DNA of 64,000 nt, taken from contig SPPL01000005.1 of NCBI GenBank assembly GCA_004570955.1, positions 80,987-144,986 of the forward strand. The letters are read 5' to 3'. Positions 42,759 to 52,231 of this stretch are shown here, in pieces (position 1 is the stretch's first letter; every line of letters starts with the position of its first letter). The DNA comes from Jeotgalicoccus nanhaiensis. GTDB taxonomy: Bacteria; Bacillota; Bacilli; Staphylococcales; Salinicoccaceae. Made by a program: the position numbers and the translations under genes. The notes beneath the pieces were generated by a model. That model saw only the letters and a program-made list of their open reading frames with translations. It was not told the origin of the DNA and made no database searches.

Positions 42759-43733
42759 TTATTCTGCCGACTTCATTCCGGCTTCAAAGTCATCGAGCAA
42801 AGCTCGGACTTCATCGGTTGTATTCGTGCTCATCAGCTGGTGTCTTAACTCACCTGCGCCTCTAATGCCGCGCACGTATATTTTAAAGAATCTGCGCAGC
42901 GGTTTAAACAAACGTGATTCTTCTTTAGAATACTTGTCGAACAGATCGAGATGCAGTCTTAACAGACTGAGGAGCTCTTCGCTTGTATGTTCTCTCGGCT
43001 CTTTTTCAAAAGCATACGGATTATGGAAAATCCCGCGTCCGATCATAACACCGTCAATACCGTATTTCTCTGCCAATTCGAGCCCTGTTTTTCTGTCCGG
43101 AATATCTCCGTTAATCGTGAGCAGTGTATCGGGTGCAATTTCATCGCGCAGCTGTTTAATTTCTCCGATTAAGTCCCAATGCGCATCGACCTTGCTCATT
43201 TCCCGTCTCGTACGGAGATGGATAGACAGGTTCGCAATATCCTGTTTAAATACGTGTGTCAGCCAATCTCTCCACTCATCGATTTCAGTATAGCCGAGTC
43301 GCGTCTTAACGCTGACCGGCAGACCGCCTGCTTTTGCCGCCTGAATAATCTCCGCCGCTGTTTCAGGACGCTGGATGAGACCTGCCCCCTTACCTTTCGC
43401 CGCAACGTTTGGAACGGGACAGCCCATATTTAAATCAATGCCTTTAAAGCCCATCTCTGCCATTCCTATGCTCATTTCCCGGAAATGGTCTGGCTTATCT
43501 CCCCATATATGGGCAACAATTGGCTGCTCATCTTCAGTAAAAGTCAGGCGTCCCCGTACGCTGTGTACACCTTCCGGATGACAAAAGCTTTCTGTATTTG
43601 TAAATTCAGTGAAAAATACGTCGGGACGTCCTGCTTCGCTGACAACATGACGGAAAACGACATCTGTGACATCTTCCATCGGGGCCAAAACAAAAAATGG
43701 ACGCGGTAATTCACGCCAAAAATTTTCTTTCAT
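42759..43733 (-). CDS. dus: tRNA-dihydrouridine synthase
   Basis: A 324-residue FMN-dependent TIM-barrel enzyme that reduces uridines in t[12 protein letters not shown] starts the barrel (residues 16-24), catalytic Cys105 sits in NMGCPVPNV, and SVKTRLGY plus INGDIPD and IGRGIFHNP bind FMN and tRNA. The C-terminal helical domain begins near 235. The Dus subgroup (A, B, C or a Gram-positive type) cannot be assigned safely. Single gene with its own terminator. Confidence 0.92.
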   Translation of the reverse strand: MKENFWRELPRPFFVLAPMEDVTDVVFRHVVSEAGRPDVFFTEFTNTESFCHPEGVHSVRGRLTFTEDEQPIVAHIWGDKPDHFREMSIGMAEMGFKGIDLNMGCPVPNVAAKGKGAGLIQRPETAAEIIQAAKAGGLPVSVKTRLGYTEIDEWRDWLTHVFKQDIANLSIHLRTRREMSKVDAHWDLIGEIKQLRDEIAPDTLLTINGDIPDRKTGLELAEKYGIDGVMIGRGIFHNPYAFEKEPREHTSEELLSLLRLHLDLFDKYSKEESRLFKPLRRFFKIYVRGIRGAGELRHQLMSTNTTDEVRALLDDFEAGMKSAE

Positions 43734-43834
43734 ATATATTTAAACCTTCTTATCTATAGTATCTCGAATTTTTATCCATGATGATATTACCACAAAAAGT
43801 CATTTTACACAAAAGTGTGATCGTCATGAAAAAA

Positions 43835-43859
43835 CCTGCAGAACCTAATCTTCTGCAGG
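43835..43859 (-). terminator. Terminator overlapping the end of the PH/GRAM-like gene
   Basis: CCTGCAGAA / TTCTGCAGG with loop CCTAATC and TTTTTT on minus. Its upstream arm lies inside the last codons of the gene. Confidence 0.8.
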
Positions 43860-44174
43860 TGCATATAATTCTTTTCTCATTTTATTTATCGCTGTAATCC
43901 AGTCTTCCCGTTTAAACACACTGAACTTGAATATATCGTTATTGTGAGTAATTATTTTAATCACATTCGGAATCAAGCCCATGCTGCGTTTCGTTTTAAT
44001 TTCTTTAATATCTTTTAAATCAATAATCGTTTCAACCGATTCAATATACGGTCCAACTGAGCCTTCGTGAAACAATGCTGTTTTCGTTAAATATAAAGGT
44101 CCTTCGACACCTCTCATCGGACGTCTCATGTGAGCATGGCCCGCACGTACAATGTCTCCTTTATTCAACCTCAT
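43845..44174 (-). CDS. Small PH/GRAM-domain-like protein
   Basis: A 109-residue protein made mostly of short beta strands with a C-terminal helix: GPLYLTKTALFHEGS, then TIIDLKDIKEIKTKRSMG, then IIKITTHNNDIFKFSVFKREDWI in outline. This order (strand pairs, then helix with an F-x-x-R-E-D-W-I motif) is that of bacterial PH/GRAM domains such as YokE-like proteins. No signal peptide or span. The DNA-level stop lies in the terminator stem. Role unknown, probably cytoplasmic membrane or protein binding. Confidence 0.6.
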   Translation of the reverse strand: MRLNKGDIVRAGHAHMRRPMRGVEGPLYLTKTALFHEGSVGPYIESVETIIDLKDIKEIKTKRSMGLIPNVIKIITHNNDIFKFSVFKREDWITAINKMRKELYAPAED

Positions 44175-44210
44175 AATGCCTCACCCCAACTTTATATATT
44201 TTTAAAAGTA

Positions 44211-44297
44211 TTATACTCCGCCTAATGCTATCATAATTGTAAAAATTAGCAATCCTGCGATAACAATGATTAGAAATCCCATAAACCATTTACTCAT
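44211..44297 (-). CDS. 28-residue single-span membrane peptide
   Basis: A short frame, MSKWFMGFLIIVIAGLLI and a few more hydrophobic residues ending ALGGV. The ATG at 44297 is eight bases after AAAGGAG, a strong site. One span fills nearly the whole peptide. It lies 37 bp from the PH/GRAM gene and 93 bp from the drug exporter gene, both on the same strand. Good start signal and hydrophobicity argue that it is expressed; its role is unknown. Confidence 0.6.
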   Translation of the reverse strand: MSKWFMGFLIIVIAGLLIFTIMIALGGV

Positions 44298-44345
44298 AAT
44301 TCCCGCTCCTTTACAGAACACTGTATATACATTATACACGTAAAA

Positions 44346-44376
44346 AAATCACTTCATTTCGAAAATGAAGTGATTT
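44346..44376 (-). terminator. Terminator after the DHA2 exporter gene
   Basis: AAATCACTTCATTT / AAATGAAGTGATTT with a three-base loop, then T-run on minus. Confidence 0.85.
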
Positions 44377-44389
44377 CATAAATTATTCA

Positions 44390-45880
44390 TTAATTATTGT
44401 CTTTTTTAACTGGTGCCGGCACCAAATCTTCGATCGGTTTTGCACGGTAAACGAACAAGGACATCACTACTGCGATTAATGCAATAATGAAGATAAGGAA
44501 GTAAACAAATTCTACTCCCGAAACCATCGCTGCTGTCATTGCCGCTTCTGATTCAGGATTTGCTGCACCTTCCAGATAGCTTTGCTGACGCGAGTTAAGC
44601 AGGCCGATAAACACCGACACGCCGATTGCTCCGGCCAAGGGCTGCAAGGTCGATACTACAGCAGTACCGTGCGGATATAAATGTTTCGGCAGCTGGTTTA
44701 AACCGTTCGTCTCAGCAGGCATCATCGTTGCAGATACACTCAGCATAATCAGCATAAAGCCTGCAATAATAACCCACTGCGGCGTGTCCGCTGTCAGGTT
44801 GCTGAACATAAACATCGTCACAGCAAGGACAATCGTTGCCGGAATCATCATGACTTTCGGGCCGACTTTATCGAATAAAGCTCCCATAAACGGGCTCATT
44901 GCACCATTCAGCAAACTCCCCGGCAAGAGCAGAAGTCCTGCCGCTGCTGCAGTCAGACCCATCGGTCCCTGCATAAATACAGGCAGAATTAATTCCGACG
45001 CGAACATCATCATAATAATAATGACAAATAACACCACTGCGTGGGCAAACATTGGAAACTTAAAGACCCGGAGATCCATCAGCGGCTCATCGAGCTTAAA
45101 CTGGCGGAGGACAAAGAGCAGGATACCAATGAGTCCGATAATAATCGGAATAAAGACAGACGGTGTCATAAAGCCATCTGCACTTTCTCCTGCATGGCTG
45201 AAGCCGTATATCGTTGCCCCGAGACCGATTGTTGAATACACGAGTGAAATCCAGTCTATTTTCGGCTTTGTTATTTCGGTAATATTTACAAGGTATTTCA
45301 AAGCAAAGAGAATTGAAAAAACCGTAAACGGCATAACGAAGATAAATAAAAATCTCCAGCCGAAGTATTCCACAATAACACCCGACAGCGTCGGACCGAT
45401 TGCGGGAGCAAACATAATAACGAGCCCGACAATTCCCATAATCTTACCTCTTTTATGAGGCGGGTAAATCAGTAAAAATACATTAAACATAATCGGCATA
45501 ATCAAGCCGGTTCCGATCGCCTGAATCATCCGGCCAAGGAGCAGCACAGAAAAAGTCGGCGCGAACGCAGCGACAACGGTACCGATTAAAAATGTGACCA
45601 TCGTACCGATAAACAGCTGCCTCGTCGTAAACCAGCCCATTAACAGCGGGGATACGGGAATGACGATAGCCATGACAAGCATGAAACCGGTCGCTACCCA
45701 TTGAACTGTGGAAAGCGTAATATCGAACTCCGCCATCAGTGTGGTTAACGCAATATTGAGCAGTGTTTCATTTAAAATGGCGAAGAAGGCTCCGATAATT
45801 AACGCGACCATAATCGGCAGGGTTTTTGCGTTCGGATCCTCCGATAAAAATTCGTACTTTATATTATTATTCTCTGTCAT
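44390..45880 (-). CDS. MFS multidrug exporter, DHA2 (EmrB/QacA) type
   Basis: A 496-residue protein with 14 predicted spans, the number that separates DHA2 from 12-span exporters. WVATGFMLVMAIVIPVSPLL (about 62) and the motif C-like GPAIGPTLSGV (about 153-163, given as PAIGPTLSGVI) are characteristic of proton-driven drug antiporters. Likely exports hydrophobic cations or antibiotics. Divergent from the MerR regulator, with 116 bp between starts, so control by that regulator is likely. Confidence 0.92.
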   Translation of the reverse strand: MTENNNIKYEFLSEDPNAKTLPIMVALIIGAFFAILNETLLNIALTTLMAEFDITLSTVQWVATGFMLVMAIVIPVSPLLMGWFTTRQLFIGTMVTFLIGTVVAAFAPTFSVLLLGRMIQAIGTGLIMPIMFNVFLLIYPPHKRGKIMGIVGLVIMFAPAIGPTLSGVIVEYFGWRFLFIFVMPFTVFSILFALKYLVNITEITKPKIDWISLVYSTIGLGATIYGFSHAGESADGFMTPSVFIPIIIGLIGILLFVLRQFKLDEPLMDLRVFKFPMFAHAVVLFVIIIMMMFASELILPVFMQGPMGLTAAAAGLLLLPGSLLNGAMSPFMGALFDKVGPKVMMIPATIVLAVTMFMFSNLTADTPQWVIIAGFMLIMLSVSATMMPAETNGLNQLPKHLYPHGTAVVSTLQPLAGAIGVSVFIGLLNSRQQSYLEGAANPESEAAMTAAMVSGVEFVYFLIFIIALIAVVMSLFVYRAKPIEDLVPAPVKKDNN

Positions 45881-45927
45881 TTTGCACCTCTTATAATTTC
45901 TTCATATTGAAAAGTGAGAGTTTCCAA

Positions 45928-45978
45928 TACACATCAAAATGATGACCTAGTATAATATAAAGTATATGGTAACCATAT
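45928..45978 (+). promoter_or_regulatory. Promoter and operator of the MerR gene
   Basis: -10 TATAAT (45951-45956) with TACACA (45928-45933) 17 bp upstream as a weak -35. The 15-bp palindrome ATATGGT-A-ACCATAT (45964-45978) sits at the start point and could bind the MerR-type regulator. It lies between the divergent regulator and exporter genes. Confidence 0.6.
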
Positions 45979-45996
45979 AGTCAAGAGGTGAGCATT

Positions 45997-46809
45997 ATGA
46001 AATCAGAAATTTATTTTACTACAGGTGATTTCGCTAAACTTTGTGAAGTCACTAAACAGACTCTTTTCCATTATGATAATATCGGACTGCTCTGCCCTCA
46101 TCACAAAGATAAAAAAGGCTACCGGTATTACTCGTATACACAATTCGATACGATGTATGTAATAGAATCCCTAAAAGAAATGGAGATGCCGCTCAGCGAG
46201 ATAAAAGAATTTATCAGTATTACAACACCTGATACGATGATTGAAATGTTCACAGAACAATCGAGGCAGATTTCTGAAAAGATAAATAACCTTGCCAGTA
46301 TTCAGAACACGATAGAAAAGAAAATACTGCTTACCAAAGAAGCGAAGAACACCGATTTCAGTAAAATTGTGCTGAGTGAGGCTGAGGAAGAGTATGTATA
46401 TTTAAGTGCCCCTCTCGATAATGATGATGATGAAAACAGAGCTGCAATCTCTGACTTCTATCAAGTATGCATGCGGGAGCTTCATGAAAAATATTCCATC
46501 GGTGCTCTGATTAAAATCGAAGACCCGGCAGCTTCGGAAGTCGGCAGCTTCGAATACTTATTTGCAAAAACAGATTATACAGACGCACTGCCGCTGGCAA
46601 AAAAAGAACAGGGCTTACAGGTTACCGGCTATCACATAGGGAAATACGAAGCGTTCTCAGATACGTATGAAAAGATGTTCTCTTTTATAACAGAGCATCG
46701 TCTTAAAGCTGCCGATTACTTTTATGCTGAACCTATACTCGACCGCATTTCGGTAAATGACAGCGATAAGTACGTGACAAAGATTACAATGCCGGTTAGC
46801 CGGGAATGA
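45997..46809 (+). CDS. MerR family regulator with effector-binding domain
   Basis: A 270-residue regulator. Residues about 8-75 are the MerR helix-turn-helix (TGDFAKLCEVTKQTLFHYDNIGLL and the YRYYS strand), then a coiled dimer helix (about 80-120), then a C-terminal GyrI-like effector-binding domain (about 130-270). This is the BmrR-type layout that senses lipophilic drugs. ATG 45997 is used, eight bases after AGAGGTGAG; the GTG at 45988 overlaps that site. Its DHA2 neighbour is the obvious target. Confidence 0.88.
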   Translation: MKSEIYFTTGDFAKLCEVTKQTLFHYDNIGLLCPHHKDKKGYRYYSYTQFDTMYVIESLKEMEMPLSEIKEFISITTPDTMIEMFTEQSRQISEKINNLASIQNTIEKKILLTKEAKNTDFSKIVLSEAEEEYVYLSAPLDNDDDENRAAISDFYQVCMRELHEKYSIGALIKIEDPAASEVGSFEYLFAKTDYTDALPLAKKEQGLQVTGYHIGKYEAFSDTYEKMFSFITEHRLKAADYFYAEPILDRISVNDSDKYVTKITMPVSRE

Positions 46810-46914
46810 CAGCTTTAATTGTTTGCTGCAAACGAATAAGCTAAAAAAGTATCAGAGAAAATTACATCCATCGCGATAAATACCTATCTTAACCGGGTAT
46901 ATAAAAGGAATAAA

Positions 46915-47352
46915 ATGACATGGAGTGTTTCGATGACTATCTTTTTAAAGTTAATCATAATAGGTTTTATATCCGGAATGATACTTGCCGCTTCAGGAAA
47001 AATTATCCGTCTTACTACCGGGAACAAAGCGGAAATTCTTTTATACAATATGGACTATATGCCGGTGCTTAAAAAATGGAGTGATAAGTGGATTACAGGA
47101 ATTATCTTTCACTATATGACCTGTATAGTAAGTGCTGTTGTATTATTCTATATGCTCGTCCCGTTTGGATGGGAAACAAACATCTGGCCGTACGTTCTCG
47201 TATATACAGCAGGCAGCGGCGTACTTTATTTTCTCAGCCTACTCACAGATAAACCTCCCGCTTCCGACAGTTTTTCTTCCTGGTTTTACTGGACATTCAG
47301 CCATGCAATTTTCGGTTTTGCCGTCGGCTCTTTAATTAAATGGTGGATCTAA
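46915..47352 (+). CDS. Four-span membrane protein, unknown function
   Basis: A 145-residue protein with four predicted spans (about 8-28, 62-82, 88-108 and 120-142) and a charged first loop. Two starts are possible: ATG 46915 after AAAAGGA and ATG 46933 after TGGAG; neither is decisive, and the longer is given. It has a HYMTCIVSA segment and a C-terminal FSHAIFGFAVGSLIKWW. I recognise no family. It is followed by a bidirectional terminator. Confidence 0.65.
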   Translation: MTWSVSMTIFLKLIIIGFISGMILAASGKIIRLTTGNKAEILLYNMDYMPVLKKWSDKWITGIIFHYMTCIVSAVVLFYMLVPFGWETNIWPYVLVYTAGSGVLYFLSLLTDKPPASDSFSSWFYWTFSHAIFGFAVGSLIKWWI

Positions 47353-47357
47353 TAAAA

Positions 47358-47390
47358 AAAGACTGATGGATTTAATTTCCATCAGTCTTT
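47358..47390. terminator. Bidirectional terminator
   Basis: AAAGACTGATGGA / TCCATCAGTCTTT with a seven-base loop, between the four-span protein and the convergent SurA-like lipoprotein gene. Confidence 0.85.
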
Positions 47391-47397
47391 CATCTTT

Positions 47398-48198
47398 TTA
47401 AATATGAACTGTTACATCTGCATTTTCCTTAAGATCTGCAACTAGTGCCTGTGCTGCTTCTCCTTCTTTCTGCTGTACAACCTGTTCTTTCAGCTGAGGT
47501 TCCATTTCTTCAAATGCAGGCGGTTCTTCTTCAGTTTCCATCTGTTCCATCTGTGCTACCTGCGCATCGTAAACTTCCTGCAGTTCTTCTTCAGACGGTT
47601 CGATATCGCCCGCTTCTTCAGCGATAAGTTTATCAACTTTTACCTGCATTTCAACTTGTGACATCACTTCATCTTCAGGCATACCCTGCTCTTCAAATGC
47701 TGCGAACAGGTCGTCCTGTGATTCCATACCGTTTTGTTCAACTAAACTGTCGAGCACACCATTTTTATCTTCTTCTGTCACTTCCAGGTCACGGTTATCC
47801 GCTTCCTGCAGTAATAATTCCTGAGATACAAGACCGTCAGCTACTTGTTTTTTCAAATCGTCCTGGTTCACTTCTTCACCAGACATCTGAGACATCATAG
47901 CCATCTGCTGGAATTGCATATTATACGCTTCTTCAAATTCCGCTTTTTCAATTTCAGTATCATTTACTTCGGCAACAACATCAGGTACGTCTTCTAAATC
48001 CGGCTCAGGCATTTCCGGCTGTTCTGCTGTTCCTTCTTCTGCTCCTGCGCCTTCTTCACCTTCCGCTGCCGCACCTGATTCAGGTGCTGCTTCTTCTGTA
48101 CTCTCAGTATCTTCGGTTGCTGCTTCTTCATCACCATTGCATGCTCCGAGCAGCAGCAATGAACCTATTATTGTTAAACTTGATAACCATTTTTTCAT
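47398..48198 (-). CDS. SurA-like lipoprotein without a parvulin domain
   Basis: A 266-residue lipoprotein. Signal peptide ends at lipobox LLGAC with Cys20. A Glu/Ala-rich acidic linker (about 22-65) follows, then a SurA-N-like chaperone domain (VVAEVNDTEIEKAEFEEAY; KQVADGLVSQELLLQEAD) up to about 200 and a C-terminal helix region. There is no parvulin (peptidyl-prolyl isomerase) insert as in PrsA, so it is a holdase-type protein at best. The very acidic composition is striking. It probably sits on the outer face of the membrane. Monocistronic. Confidence 0.78.
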   Translation of the reverse strand: MKKWLSSLTIIGSLLLLGACNGDEEAATEDTESTEEAAPESGAAAEGEEGAGAEEGTAEQPEMPEPDLEDVPDVVAEVNDTEIEKAEFEEAYNMQFQQMAMMSQMSGEEVNQDDLKKQVADGLVSQELLLQEADNRDLEVTEEDKNGVLDSLVEQNGMESQDDLFAAFEEQGMPEDEVMSQVEMQVKVDKLIAEEAGDIEPSEEELQEVYDAQVAQMEQMETEEEPPAFEEMEPQLKEQVVQQKEGEAAQALVADLKENADVTVHI

Positions 48199-48344
48199 TG
48201 TGTAATTCTCCTTTAATTTCTTACTTGTCCGTCATTTTAACGCAGATTGATGAGAGAGGCATTTAAAAAGCGGCTCAGAAGAAAAAATTTTTCAAGATTT
48301 ATGATTAATTCGTGACATTGTGAATCAACTCACTATAAATAAAA

Positions 48345-48380
48345 CCCTGCACCTGATACATCAAGTATCTGGTACAGGGG
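48345..48380 (-). terminator. Terminator after gcvPB
   Basis: CCCTGCACCTGATAC / GTATCTGGTACAGGG with two mismatches; T-run on minus. Strong stem 14 bp after the stop. Confidence 0.85.
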
Positions 48381-48393
48381 CTTAAAATATTAC

Positions 48394-49857
48394 TTATCCT
48401 TCTTTAGTCCAGCGTAAAACAGGTTTACGTGAAGCTCTTGTTTCGTCTAAACGTTTAACCGGTGTTTTGTGCGGTGCTTCGTGGATAATATCCGGATTGT
48501 TTTCCGCTTCATCAGCGATTTGAAGCATTGTATCGATAAAGTGATCCAGAGTTTCTTTAGACTCTGTTTCAGTCGGCTCAATCATCATTGCTTCTCCGAC
48601 AATTAACGGGAAGTAAACAGTCGGCGGGTGAATGTCAAAGTCCATCAGACGCTTCGCGATGTCTGCAGTTCTGACTCCAAGTTCCTTCTGTTTGTTACCT
48701 GAGATAACGAATTCGTGTTTACAGTGCTGTGTGAATGGAAGTTCGTATTTCTCCTGTAAGCTGCGCATAATGTAGTTCGCATTAAGTACCGCATACTCAC
48801 TTGCTTTCTTAAGTCCTTCAGCACCAAGTGTGCGGATGTACGTGTAAGAACGGACGTTTATTCCAAAGTTACCGTAGAAGTTCTTAACCATACCGATTGA
48901 ATCTGGACGGTCATAGTCTAAATCGTAGACACCGTTTTCTTCTACTACAACCGGTTTTGGAAGGTAAGGCGCAAGCTCGTCTGTTACACCGATTGGGCCT
49001 GAACCTGGTCCGCCGCCGCCGTGAGGGCCCGTGAATGTTTTGTGCAGGTTAAGGTGAACTGCATCAAAGCCCATGTCTCCCGGACGTGCGTATCCCATAA
49101 TAGCGTTAAGGTTTGCACCATCATAGTACATTTTACCGCCTGCTTCATGGATAATCTCTGACATTTCAAGGATTTCAGTTTCAAATAAACCTAAAGTGTT
49201 CGGGTTTGTCAGCATTAATGCTGCAGTGTTTTCGTTAACTACCTTTTTAAGGTCTTCAACGTCAACTAAACCTTTATCGTTTGATTTAACTTCGACAATT
49301 TTAAAGCCTGCAACTGCTGCAGATGCAGGGTTCGTACCATGCGCCGAGTCAGGAACGATTACTTCGTTGCGGTGTGACTCTCCGTTTGCTGCGTGGAAAG
49401 CTTTAAACACCATTAATGCAGTCCATTCACCCTGTGAACCGGCTGCCGGCTGCAAAGTGATTTCATCCATTCCTGTAATTTCTTCAAGGTGAACCTGAAG
49501 ATCGTACATTAATTCTAAAGCACCCTGGATAGTTCTCGTATCCTGATACGGGTGAATGTGGCTGAAGCCCGGTAATCTTACAACATCTTCGTTAATTACA
49601 GGGTTGTATTTCATCGTACAAGATCCTAAAGGATAAAATCCTGTATGGATACCGAAGTTGCGGTTCGATAATCCAGTATAGTGACGCATTAATTCCAGCT
49701 CATCAACTTCCGGAAGATTTGCATCTACTTTACGAACGTAAGCATCATCAATTTCTTCTTCTAAATTAACTTCCGGTACATCAAGTGCAGGAAGGTTATA
49801 TCCTACTCTGCCTTCTTTACTGCGTTCAAAAATTAATGGAAAGTTTTCATTAGCCAT
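48394..49857 (-). CDS. gcvPB: Glycine dehydrogenase (decarboxylating) subunit 2
   Basis: A 487-residue PLP enzyme, the C-terminal half of the split P-protein of the glycine cleavage system. The Schiff-base Lys273 lies in [17 protein letters not shown] 49857 is chosen: it overlaps the gcvPA stop by eight bases and follows GGGGGATA. The longer frame from 49926 would read into gcvPA. It needs GcvPA, and works with GcvT, GcvH and lipoamide dehydrogenase, which are not next to it here. Confidence 0.95.
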   Translation of the reverse strand: MANENFPLIFERSKEGRVGYNLPALDVPEVNLEEEIDDAYVRKVDANLPEVDELELMRHYTGLSNRNFGIHTGFYPLGSCTMKYNPVINEDVVRLPGFSHIHPYQDTRTIQGALELMYDLQVHLEEITGMDEITLQPAAGSQGEWTALMVFKAFHAANGESHRNEVIVPDSAHGTNPASAAVAGFKIVEVKSNDKGLVDVEDLKKVVNENTAALMLTNPNTLGLFETEILEMSEIIHEAGGKMYYDGANLNAIMGYARPGDMGFDAVHLNLHKTFTGPHGGGGPGSGPIGVTDELAPYLPKPVVVEENGVYDLDYDRPDSIGMVKNFYGNFGINVRSYTYIRTLGAEGLKKASEYAVLNANYIMRSLQEKYELPFTQHCKHEFVISGNKQKELGVRTADIAKRLMDFDIHPPTVYFPLIVGEAMMIEPTETESKETLDHFIDTMLQIADEAENNPDIIHEAPHKTPVKRLDETRASRKPVLRWTKEG

Positions 49858-51202
49858 TGTTGATATCCCCCAATTCTTTAACAAATGCATCGATTTCTTC
49901 TTTAGAACGGATTTCTGTCGTTGCAATTAGCATGTGGTTTTCGAACTCAGGGTAAATAATACCGAGGTCAAATCCGCCGACAATTCCTTTTTCAAATAAC
50001 TTTTCGTTAACCTCTTTAACAGGTTTTGAAAGCTTAACTGCGAATTCGTTGAAGAATGATCCGCTGAATGCAGATGATAAACCAGCTTCTTCAAGCTGCT
50101 GTCTTGTGTATCTTGCTTTTTGCATATTCAGTTTAGACATTTCTTTAACACCATTCTTACCAAGTGCGCTCATTGCAGCTGAACTTGCTACTGCGTTTAA
50201 GGCCTGATTAGATGTGATGTTTGATGTCGCTTTTTCACGTCTGATGTGCTGCTCTCTCGTCTGAAGTGCAAGCACAAATCCGCGCTGGCCGTCCTGGTCG
50301 ACAGTTTCACCAACGAAACGTCCCGGTACTTTACGCATTAACTTTTCAGTTGTTGCGAAGTAGCCGCAGTGCGGTCCGCCAAGCTGTGCAGGAATACCGA
50401 ATACCTGAGTATCACCGACAACGATATCGGCACCGAACTCTGCAGGCGGCGTTAAGTATCCTAGTGCTAACGGATTGCTCGAAACAATCATCATTGCTTT
50501 AGGCTGTTCTTTAATTAATTTATTTATTTCTTCAAGCGGTTCGATCTGACCCAGGAAGTTAGGGTATTGAACGATTACTGAAGCTGTATTTTCATCGATT
50601 TCTTTTTCAAGCTGCTCTAAATCTGTTTTCCCTTCAGATAAACCGATTTCAACAATCTCAAGGCCTTTACCTTTTGATGCAGTTTTAACTAATTGACGGT
50701 ACTCAGGGTGTAATGCTTTTGAAACCAGGATTTTGTTTTTCTTAGTCTGAACGTTACTTAAGTACATTGCTTCTACAACAGCAGTTCCGCCGTCATATAA
50801 TGAAGAGTTCACGATAGGCATGCCAGTAATTTCAGAAACCATCGTCTGGAACTCAAACATAGCCTGCAGTTCACCCTGTGTCATTTCCGGCTGGTAAGGT
50901 GTGTAAGAAGTATAAAATTCTTGTCTTGAAATAACATGGTCAACTACCGACGGGATAAAGTGATCGTAAACCCCGGCACCTAAAAATGAACTGTAATCCT
51001 GCAGGTTGGCGTTTTTAGCAGCCATTGCAGTCATTTCTTTTTTAAGCTCGTACTCACTAGTTGGCTCTTTCAGATTTAATTTTCTGTCCAGTCTCACTTT
51101 TTCAGGAATATCTGAAAAAAGCTCGTCTGTGGATTTTGCACCGATCTTTTCTAACATCTGTGTTTTATCAGCTTCAGTAGCTGGTAAATAACGAAAATCC
51201 AT
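49850..51202 (-). CDS. gcvPA: Glycine dehydrogenase (decarboxylating) subunit 1
   Basis: A 450-residue fold-type I PLP-like subunit, the N-terminal half of the P-protein. [14 protein letters not shown] and HPEYRQL are typical of this subunit. ATG 51202 follows GGAGG by eight bases; ATG 51226 has no site. It forms the enzyme with GcvPB. No gcvT precedes it, although the three are usually together, and no glycine riboswitch was seen in the leader. A cre-like site lies about 140-150 bp upstream. Confidence 0.95.
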   Translation of the reverse strand: MDFRYLPATEADKTQMLEKIGAKSTDELFSDIPEKVRLDRKLNLKEPTSEYELKKEMTAMAAKNANLQDYSSFLGAGVYDHFIPSVVDHVISRQEFYTSYTPYQPEMTQGELQAMFEFQTMVSEITGMPIVNSSLYDGGTAVVEAMYLSNVQTKKNKILVSKALHPEYRQLVKTASKGKGLEIVEIGLSEGKTDLEQLEKEIDENTASVIVQYPNFLGQIEPLEEINKLIKEQPKAMMIVSSNPLALGYLTPPAEFGADIVVGDTQVFGIPAQLGGPHCGYFATTEKLMRKVPGRFVGETVDQDGQRGFVLALQTREQHIRREKATSNITSNQALNAVASSAAMSALGKNGVKEMSKLNMQKARYTRQQLEEAGLSSAFSGSFFNEFAVKLSKPVKEVNEKLFEKGIVGGFDLGIIYPEFENHMLIATTEIRSKEEIDAFVKELGDINNG

Positions 51203-51340
51203 TACAATTTCCTCCCTGTTCTTCACATTTATAATATAATAATTTAATTATTATTATCTTATTTCCACGCTCTATACTACCATAACAAACCGATAAATAA
51301 TCCTCACGGCAGCAGAGCTTATATGGAAACCGCCTAATTT

Positions 51341-51354
51341 ATACAGCGCTTTCA
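51341..51354. promoter_or_regulatory. cre-like site upstream of gcvPA
   Basis: On minus TGAAAGCGCTGTAT, 12 of 14 cre positions. It lies about 140 bp before the gcvPA start in a 320-bp AT-rich gap that otherwise shows only promoter-like stretches (for example TTGATA and TATATA at 51494-51521 for the next plus-strand gene). Confidence 0.4.
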
Positions 51355-51548
51355 GAAATGGTTAAGAATGTTTTCTTATTTTCTGATTATTTTTCCATAC
51401 ACTGTTTATTATAGAGTTTATTTGGGTATATTGCCAGTCTGATATTATGTAAATCAAAATTTTCAGCAGTGAAGTTATAAACTGAATACAGATTGATAAG
51501 AAATATTGATGTTAATATATAGACAGAAGGTATGAGAGGAGTTTTTAC

Positions 51549-52169
51549 ATGAGAATTTTAATCTTAGGAATAACAGGGAGAGTCGGCAGTGAAATTGCTA
51601 AGCTTGCCCTTGAAGATAAGCATCAGGTGACAGCACTGGTCCGGACACCTGAAAAAATAACAAGTAAAGATGAGAATTTATCGGTTATAAAAGGTGACGT
51701 AACAATCAAAGAAGATGTGGAACGCGCCATGAAAGATGCCGATGCAGTAATCAGCGCTTTAAATACAGACGGCGGAGAGACGCTGACAGAAAGCATGCCG
51801 CTTATTATTGAAGCGATGAAAGCTGAAGGTATTAAACGCATCGTCACGATAGGTACTGCAGGAATATTGAACAGCAGAGTTGAAGATGACGCGCTGCGCT
51901 ATCAATCCAGCGAGTCAAAACGAAAACTGACACGCGCAGCTGAAGAACACCATAAAACCTATGAGTTGCTGGAAGCTTCCGAGTTGGACTGGACAGTCGT
52001 CTGTCCCACTTATTTACCGGACGGTGAAGCGACTGGTGAGTATCGTGAAGAACGTAATTACCTGCCGGAAGACGGAAAGAAGATTACGGTTGGAGATACC
52101 GCAGAGTTTGCATACAAACAGCTTGAGAGTGATGAATATGTGCAGTCGCGGGTTGGGATTGCGTACTAG
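51549..52169 (+). CDS. NAD(P)H-binding Rossmann protein (atypical SDR)
   Basis: A 206-residue protein beginning LILGITGRVGSEI, a GxxGxxG motif, with an NmrA/BVR-B-like fold: ALVRTPEKI, then DADAVISALN and IGTAGILN. Similar in plan to the protein at 31876-32514 but clearly diverged. It may reduce a small molecule or sense NADP(H). AGAGGAG precedes the ATG. Single gene between gcvPA (divergent) and glmS (convergent). Confidence 0.82.
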   Translation: MRILILGITGRVGSEIAKLALEDKHQVTALVRTPEKITSKDENLSVIKGDVTIKEDVERAMKDADAVISALNTDGGETLTESMPLIIEAMKAEGIKRIVTIGTAGILNSRVEDDALRYQSSESKRKLTRAAEEHHKTYELLEASELDWTVVCPTYLPDGEATGEYREERNYLPEDGKKITVGDTAEFAYKQLESDEYVQSRVGIAY

Positions 52170-52173
52170 TTAA

Positions 52174-52217
52174 AGAAAGGGAGCATCTGATTATTGAAAA
52201 TCAGATGCTCCCTTTCT
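52174..52217. terminator. Bidirectional terminator before glmS end
   Basis: Perfect 17-bp arms AGAAAGGGAGCATCTGA / TCAGATGCTCCCTTTCT. Ends both the Rossmann gene and glmS. Confidence 0.9.
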
Positions 52218-52231
52218 ATTTCTAAATTTTT

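Noticed and set aside
44784..45458. Open frame of 224 codons on plus
   Set aside because: Antisense to the DHA2 exporter, which has clear motifs and a good start.
51203..51548. Glycine riboswitch upstream of gcvPA
   Set aside because: I looked for the paired aptamer cores on the minus strand and did not see them.
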